From Pseudobacillus lumedeiriae (GTDB lineage: Bacteria; Bacillota; Bacilli; Bacillales; Domibacillaceae): a stretch of DNA of 64,000 nt. The stretch spans positions 59,914 to 123,913 of the forward strand of contig NZ_JAUIYO010000008.1 in the NCBI RefSeq assembly GCF_044891285.1. Reading direction: 5' to 3'. The position numbers and the translations under genes were made by a program. The notes below the pieces were generated by a model that made no database searches, had not been told where the DNA came from, and saw nothing but the letters and a program-made list of their open reading frames with translations. Every line of letters begins with the position of its first letter. The stretch's first letter is position 1. Shown piece after piece: positions 59,407 through 64,000 of the stretch.

Positions 59407-59532
59407 GGCTGTTGATAAACGTTCGCTTTCTTCGTTGCACGCTTGCCTGCGGTGCTCATGACCCGTCCGGTCACTCTGCCCCTCGTCAAGCGTCGAGCCT
59501 TGAAAGACAAACGTTTTCAATCAGCCTGAGAG
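59407..59532. repeat. MITE-like repeat, copy B
   Basis: About 125 bp from GGCTGTTGATAAACGTTCGC to AACGTTTTCAATCAGCC with matched terminal inverted repeats; same element as at 45720, and in the same orientation. Confidence 0.8.
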
Positions 59533-59561
59533 AATTTAACATAGAATTTTCTACAATTTAG

Positions 59562-59590
59562 GTCTGTTCTAATAAGAACAGGCTTTTTGT
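59562..59590 (+). terminator. Terminator of SigB operon
   Basis: CTGTTCT and AGAACAG arms with T5, located after the repeat. Confidence 0.7.
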
Positions 59591-59683
59591 GTATTGTTTG
59601 GCACTTTTTATTCTGTGTGCTGCTAAACGGGCATGTATACTTTTGTTTTGATAAAATAGAGGATAGAAGAAGGAGGGATTCGT

Positions 59684-61861
59684 ATGCTTGTGGAATCAAT
59701 TTTTGACCGGGAAAGTTTAATTAAAAAAGCAGCCCAAGATGAGGGACTGGAAGTAAAGAAAGCGCGGGCGGTCATCGGTCTGCTTGAAGAGGGGAATACC
59801 GTACCTTTTATCGCCCGTTACCGGAAAGAGATGACTGGGGCGCTTGATGAGGTAGAAATTCAATCACTTATTAACCGCTGGGGATATTTACAAAACTTAT
59901 CAGGACGCAAAGAAGAAGTTATTCGTCTTATTGAAGAACAAGGGAAATTAACAGAAGAGTTGAAAACGGCTATTTTACGTGCTGAGAAAATCCAGGCTGT
60001 AGAAGACTTATATCGTCCCTTTAAACAAAAGCGGCGGACGAAAGCGGCCATTGCCAAGGAAAAGGGATTGATGCCGCTTGCCCAGTGGCTGCTTGCCATG
60101 CCTTCTTCTCCTGTGAAAGAGGAAGCAGAGCGATACATATCCAATGAAAAAGGTATTGCTTCGGCGGAAGAAGCCATTGAAGGAGCCTTGCACATTATCG
60201 CTGAGCAGGCAGCCGATGAAGCTTCGATTCGTCAATGGATACGTGAAGAAACCTTCAAAAATGGTAAGATCCAGTCAACGGTTAAAAAAGAAGAGATGGA
60301 CGAAAAGAACATATATGAAATGTATTATTCATATGAAGAGCCTGTTGCGAGAATTGTTCCGCATCGGGTATTGGCTTTGAATAGAGGAGAAAAAGAAGAC
60401 ATTATAAAAGTGAGCATTCAGACAGACCCGGAAAAAATGGTCCGGTATATGAGTAAAAGATATAAAGTGAATGACAAGGTCGAGGCTGGTGCATACGTGC
60501 AGCAAGCATTTCAAGACTCCTTCAAGCGTCTGATCCAGCCGTCAGTCGAGAGGGAGGTGCGTAATGAATTAACTGAAAAAGCAGAAGATCAGGCGATTCA
60601 CATTTTCTCTGAAAACTTGAGAAAGCTGCTTCTTCAGCCGCCGTTAAAAGGAAAGGTTGTACTGGGAGTAGATCCAGCCTATCGGACGGGCTGTAAGCTT
60701 GCGGTAGTAGATGATACTGGGAAAATGCTATATATTGGTGTCATTTATCCGCACCCTCCGAAGGCTAAAAAGGAGGAAGCAGAGGCTGTTGTTCAGCAGA
60801 TCTTACAAGAGTATGGTATAGAAATTATTGCAATCGGTAATGGAACAGCTTCACGAGAGACAGAACAGTTTATAGCTGATCTTATTAATAAGAGTCAATC
60901 ACAGATTGCTTATGTGATTGTGAATGAAGCTGGAGCAAGTGTTTACTCTGCTTCTGAGACAGCGCGAGAGGAATTTCCTGATCTGCAGGTAGAAGAAAGA
61001 AGCGCCGTATCCATAGCGAGAAGATTGCAGGATCCTTTAGCGGAGCTGGTAAAAATCGATCCCAAATCAGTAGGGGTAGGGCAGTACCAGCACGATGTTT
61101 CACAGAAAAAGCTGAATGAATCTTTAACATTTGTGGTCGAAACAGCCGTGAACCAAGTCGGCGTCAATTTAAATACAGCATCTGCTTCGCTGCTGCAATA
61201 TGTTGCTGGTTTAAATAAAACAGTAGCGAACAATATCGTTAAGTTTAGAGAAGAAAACGGCAAATTTATCAACCGTTCACAAGTGAAAAAAGTTCCCCGC
61301 CTCGGTTCGAAAACATATGAACAATGTATAGGGTTTTTAAGAATTGTTGATGGAAAGGAACCGTTGGATAGAACATCTATCCATCCCGAAAATTATTCAG
61401 AGGTGAAAAAACTGCTTCAAGGCATCGGTTGTACGACAGACGATGCTGGATCTGAAGTGTTGGCGGAGGCGCTTAACAAGCTGTCTGTAGAACGAGTGGC
61501 AGAAGAGGTGGGAATTGGTGTGCTCACAATGCAGGACATTATGGATGCTTTGCAAAGACCGGGGCGTGATCCACGTGACGAACTGCCGACGCCTCTTCTA
61601 AAGAAAGGTGTTATGAAGCTTGAAGATTTAAAGCCTGGGATGGAAATGCAGGGGACGGTCAGAAACGTTGTGGATTTCGGTGCATTCGTAGATATCGGAG
61701 TGAAAGAAGACGGACTTGTTCATATTTCTAAAATGAAAAAAGGGTTTGTTAAACATCCTCTTGACGTTACATCAGTTGGTGACATTGTAACTGTCTGGGT
61801 TGAACAAGTAGATGAGAAAAAAGGGAGAGTGTCCCTGACGATGATTGCGCCAGGAGAATAA
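59684..61861 (+). CDS. tex: Tex transcription accessory protein
   Basis: A 725-residue nucleic-acid-binding protein of the Tex/Spt6 family (B. subtilis YdcI region). Helical N-terminal domain (VIGLLEEGNTVPFIARYRKEMTGALDE), YqgF-like RNase H fold (VVLGVDPAYRTGCKLAVVD), helix-hairpin-helix motifs (NTASASLLQYVAGLNKTVANNIV, KVPRLGSKTYEQCIGFLRI) and a C-terminal S1 RNA-binding domain (GMEMQGTVRNVVDFGAFVDIGVKEDGLVH). It influences transcription and toxin expression in other bacteria. RBS GAAGGAGGG before the ATG. Confidence 0.95.
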   Translation: MLVESIFDRESLIKKAAQDEGLEVKKARAVIGLLEEGNTVPFIARYRKEMTGALDEVEIQSLINRWGYLQNLSGRKEEVIRLIEEQGKLTEELKTAILRAEKIQAVEDLYRPFKQKRRTKAAIAKEKGLMPLAQWLLAMPSSPVKEEAERYISNEKGIASAEEAIEGALHIIAEQAADEASIRQWIREETFKNGKIQSTVKKEEMDEKNIYEMYYSYEEPVARIVPHRVLALNRGEKEDIIKVSIQTDPEKMVRYMSKRYKVNDKVEAGAYVQQAFQDSFKRLIQPSVEREVRNELTEKAEDQAIHIFSENLRKLLLQPPLKGKVVLGVDPAYRTGCKLAVVDDTGKMLYIGVIYPHPPKAKKEEAEAVVQQILQEYGIEIIAIGNGTASRETEQFIADLINKSQSQIAYVIVNEAGASVYSASETAREEFPDLQVEERSAVSIARRLQDPLAELVKIDPKSVGVGQYQHDVSQKKLNESLTFVVETAVNQVGVNLNTASASLLQYVAGLNKTVANNIVKFREENGKFINRSQVKKVPRLGSKTYEQCIGFLRIVDGKEPLDRTSIHPENYSEVKKLLQGIGCTTDDAGSEVLAEALNKLSVERVAEEVGIGVLTMQDIMDALQRPGRDPRDELPTPLLKKGVMKLEDLKPGMEMQGTVRNVVDFGAFVDIGVKEDGLVHISKMKKGFVKHPLDVTSVGDIVTVWVEQVDEKKGRVSLTMIAPGE

Positions 61862-61882
61862 GGGGGAAGGAGCAGCAGACGA

Positions 61883-62353
61883 ATGAATGGTCAGGAGTTG
61901 CAGCTTCTTACTGAAAAAATATCTAGAGAATGGTTCGGCCGCCCGTTTCTTCATAAAGCAACGTTCAATACACGTTTGAAAACAACGGGCGGGCGTTATA
62001 TACTGCAATCACATGATATAGAAGTAAATAAGAAATACTTTGAAGTTTACGGACAAGAAGAATTAGAAGGTATCATTAAACATGAGTTGTGCCATTATCA
62101 TTTACATTTAGAAGGAAAAGGATATCGTCATCGTGACAAGGATTTCAGAGAACTGCTGCGGGCGGTGAAAGCACCTCGACACTGTACGCCGCTGACGGGT
62201 GCGGGTGTTAAAAGCTCAGCTCGTTTACTGATGTATCGATGTAATGACTGTCGCTTTGTGTATACACGCAAAAGAAAAATGGATACCATGCGTTATGTTT
62301 GCGGAAGATGTAAAGGAAGCATTACACTTGTGAAAGAGGAATCGGCGGAGTAA
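61883..62353 (+). CDS. SprT-like zinc metalloprotease-fold protein
   Basis: A 156-residue SprT family protein (B. subtilis YdcK). The zinc-binding motif HELCH lies around residues 66-70 with a following His-rich stretch (HYHLHLEGKGYRHRDKDF), and a C-terminal zinc ribbon is formed by CNDC and CGRC. The relation to SprT/Spartan suggests a protease fold; activity is untested. It lies 21 nt after tex, probably in the same operon. Confidence 0.92.
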   Translation: MNGQELQLLTEKISREWFGRPFLHKATFNTRLKTTGGRYILQSHDIEVNKKYFEVYGQEELEGIIKHELCHYHLHLEGKGYRHRDKDFRELLRAVKAPRHCTPLTGAGVKSSARLLMYRCNDCRFVYTRKRKMDTMRYVCGRCKGSITLVKEESAE

Positions 62354-62410
62354 AATTAAAAATTGTTTTGCTGTGATTTTGTTGATCATTTAATAGAGCA
62401 AGGCATATAA

Positions 62411-62467
62411 AAGAATGAGTCAATATTTTTTATTTTATATTTCAAAAATGTTGACTCACGTTCTTTA
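62411..62467 (+). terminator. Terminator after sprT gene
   Basis: AAGAATGAGTCAATATTTTT pairs with AAAAATGTTGACTCACGTTCTT; the right arm overlaps the -35 of the tRNA promoter. Confidence 0.65.
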
Positions 62468-62479
62468 TTTTAATATAAT
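62451..62479 (+). promoter_or_regulatory. Promoter of first tRNA block
   Basis: TTGACT (62451) and TATAAT (62474) with a 17-nt spacer, 28 nt before tRNA-Asn. Confidence 0.8.
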
Positions 62480-62506
62480 ACAAATTGTCGATAAAATCAT
62501 TTTTAT

Positions 62507-62581
62507 TCCGCAGTAGCTCAGTGGTAGAGCAATCGGCTGTTAACCGATCGGTCGCAAGTTCGAATCTTGCCTGCGGAGCCA
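62507..62581 (+). tRNA. tRNA-Asn(GTT)
   Basis: Cloverleaf with acceptor TCCGCAG/CTGCGGA, anticodon loop CTGTTAA, T-loop TTCGAAT, CCA encoded. Confidence 0.97.
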
Positions 62582-62589
62582 TATTTTAT

Positions 62590-62682
62590 GGGGAAGTACT
62601 CAAGAGGCTGAAGAGGCGCCCCTGCTAAGGGTGTAGGTCGGTTTACTCCGGCGCGAGGGTTCAAATCCCTCCTTCTCCGCCA
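62590..62682 (+). tRNA. tRNA-Ser(GCT)
   Basis: Class II tRNA with a long variable arm; acceptor GGGGAAG/CTTCTCC, anticodon GCT, CCA encoded. Confidence 0.96.
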
Positions 62683-62698
62683 TTTAAGAAACAAATGC

Positions 62699-62770
62699 GG
62701 CCCGTTGGTCAAGCGGTTAAGACACCGCCCTTTCACGGCGGTAACACGGGTTCGAATCCCGTACGGGTCA
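62699..62770 (+). tRNA. tRNA-Glu(TTC)
   Basis: Acceptor GGCCCGT/ACGGGTC, anticodon stem-loop CCGCCCTTTCACGGCGG, no encoded CCA. Confidence 0.96.
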
Positions 62771-62792
62771 TAGTTTTACTTTATATTGGTAT

Positions 62793-62867
62793 TGGGCTAT
62801 AGCCAAGCGGTAAGGCAACGGACTTTGACTCCGTCATGCGCTGGTTCGAATCCAGCTAGCCCAGCCA
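62793..62867 (+). tRNA. tRNA-Gln(TTG)
   Basis: Acceptor TGGGCTA/TAGCCCA, anticodon TTG, CCA encoded. Confidence 0.96.
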
Positions 62868-62871
62868 TTTA

Positions 62872-62947
62872 GAGCCATTAGCTCAGTTGGTAGAGCATCT
62901 GACTTTTAATCAGAGGGTCGAAGGTTCGAGTCCTTCATGGCTCACCA
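62872..62947 (+). tRNA. tRNA-Lys(TTT)
   Basis: Acceptor GAGCCAT/ATGGCTC, anticodon loop CTTTTAA, CCA encoded. Confidence 0.97.
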
Positions 62948-62951
62948 CTTT

Positions 62952-63033
62952 GCGGGTGTGGCGGAATTGGCAGACGCACCAGACTTAGGATCTGGCGCCG
63001 CGAGGCGTGGGGGTTCGACTCCCTTCACCCGCA
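62952..63033 (+). tRNA. tRNA-Leu(TAG)
   Basis: Class II; acceptor GCGGGTG/CACCCGC, anticodon stem-loop CCAGACTTAGGATCTGG, no encoded CCA. The 300-nt AT-rich gap that follows holds a T7 tract (about 63072) and the promoter of the next block, nothing else recognised. Confidence 0.96.
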
Positions 63034-63282
63034 TTGATAAATGTCATCGGCGGCTTGTGTGAGGCAGGCTGTTTTTTTATTTGTATTATATATTAGAAAA
63101 GATAGATGGATAATTTATTTTGTTAAAAAATAGTTGACGAATCACTTAGATTACTTTAAAATGTTTTTAGTGACGTTGAGAGAAGATGAGACAACTCACT
63201 AGAAATAACGGCAATCTAATAGTTTTTTGCATACTTCATTAGCTTGTATTAAATAAGGTTGAAAAATATTCTTATAAAGTAC

Positions 63283-63311
63283 TTGACTGAATTTAAAATA
63301 TTTGTTAGTAT
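63283..63311 (+). promoter_or_regulatory. Promoter of second tRNA-rrn block
   Basis: TTGACT (63283) and TAGTAT (63306) with a 17-nt spacer. A TATAAT at 63311 is a 22-nt alternative. It lies before tRNA-Leu(GAG) and probably drives the tRNAs and the rRNA operon. Confidence 0.55.
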
Positions 63312-63333
63312 ATAATTCTGTTGCAAGATACAT

Positions 63334-63416
<83 letters not shown>

Positions 63417-63424
63417 TCATATTT

Positions 63425-63501
63425 GCGCCCGTAGCTCAATTGGATAGAGCGTTTGACTACGGATCAAAAGGTTAGGGGTTCGACTCCTCTCGGGCGCGCC
63501 A
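63425..63501 (+). tRNA. tRNA-Arg(ACG)
   Basis: Acceptor GCGCCCG/CGGGCGC, anticodon ACG, CCA encoded. Confidence 0.96.
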
Positions 63502-63528
63502 CTATACATATTTCATTATTCATGAAAG

Positions 63529-63602
63529 CGGGAAGTAGCTCAGCTTGGTAGAGCACTTGGTTTGGGACCAAGGGGTCGCAGGTTCGAATCCTGTCTTCCC
63601 GA
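63529..63602 (+). tRNA. tRNA-Pro(TGG)
   Basis: Acceptor CGGGAAG/CTTCCCG, anticodon stem-loop CTTGGTTTGGGACCAAG, no encoded CCA. Confidence 0.95.
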
Positions 63603-63621
63603 TCTGTTATATTATTAATAT

Positions 63622-63695
63622 GCGGGTGTAGTTTAATGGTAAAACCTCAGCCTTCCAAGCTGATGTCGTGGGTTCGATTCCCATCACCCGCTCCA
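63622..63695 (+). tRNA. tRNA-Gly(TCC)
   Basis: Acceptor GCGGGTG/CACCCGC, anticodon TCC, CCA encoded. Followed by the conserved pre-16S sequence TTTGAAAACTGAACAAA. Confidence 0.96.
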
Positions 63696-63773
63696 AAATT
63701 GATCTTTGAAAACTGAACAAAATACATGCCAGTAAGTTAATTCTTATTTAAAACAATTGAGCAAGTCAAACAT

Positions 63774-64000
<227 letters not shown>

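Noticed and set aside
59604..59625. TTGGCACTTTTTATTCTGTG as a sigma-54 promoter before tex
   Set aside because: No GC dinucleotide at the required distance from GG.

Overview
The window comes from the chromosome of a low-GC, endospore-type Bacillaceae bacterium. The evidence is the B. subtilis-like gene order ddl-murF-cshA-acpS-ydcC-alr-mazEF-rsbRSTUVW-sigB-rsbX-tex-sprT followed by a tRNA array, strong AGGAGG ribosome binding sites, frequent TTG/GTG starts, and the 5' end of a Bacillus-type 16S rRNA at the right edge. The genus cannot be fixed from the sequence alone; the 16S start looks like the Bacillus badius/Domibacillus neighbourhood.

Region 1 (1-6.7 kb): a histidine kinase carrying its own extracytoplasmic solute-binding domain, an NtrC-type sigma-54 activator, and a TAXI-type TRAP transporter (lipoprotein plus fused permease) that starts behind a sigma-54 promoter. 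Region 2 (6.8-10.6 kb): uracil-DNA glycosylase-like protein, manganese pyrophosphatase and POT peptide transporter. A structured, terminator-ended leader RNA with a 35-codon Cys-rich ORF follows.

Region 3 (11.1-24.4 kb) is the main accessory block. It is a catabolic island for lysine/cadaverine/putrescine-type substrates: GntR regulator, L-2-hydroxyglutarate oxidase, DUF3870 protein, glutarate 2-hydroxylase (CsiD/GlaH), amino-acid permease, glutamate dehydrogenase, a PAS/AAA+ sigma-54 activator, an aldehyde dehydrogenase and a PatA-type diamine aminotransferase. Three transcription units in it have near-consensus -24/-12 promoters. All three share an upstream dyad (consensus ATGCA-N4-TGCAT), which in two cases lies exactly 83 nt from the -24 box. 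I read this as one sigma-54 regulon feeding C5/C4 skeletons into 2-oxoglutarate and glutamate.

Region 4 (24.4-34.6 kb): a paired SMR efflux pump with a TetR regulator and two identical operators; a LiaI-LiaH(PspA)-LiaF-LiaS-LiaR envelope stress module; and an aminotransferase/aldehyde dehydrogenase/ThDP-enzyme cluster. Region 5 (34.6-45.5 kb, mostly minus strand): HAD phosphatase, MerR-like protein, FAD-linked oxidase, small proteins, DedA, a CNNM-type exporter with an unusual uORF leader, MgtE, a hypothetical gene and a DAACS symporter.

Region 6 (45.9-62.4 kb) is the conserved core listed above, including the complete SigB stressosome/partner-switching operon with an internal SigB promoter. 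Region 7 (62.5-64 kb): ten tRNA genes in two blocks leading into 16S rRNA. The tRNA-Leu(GAG) gene is the counterpart of the ICEBs1 attachment gene of B. subtilis and appears unoccupied.

Intergenic spaces are dotted with at least three families of short dispersed repeats: a TGTTGATT...AATCAACA element, a MITE-like element of about 125 bp with terminal inverted repeats, and terminator-like AGGCTG...CAGCCT hairpins, two of them attached to the 3' remnant of a transposase gene. No CRISPR array, prophage or intact IS was seen.
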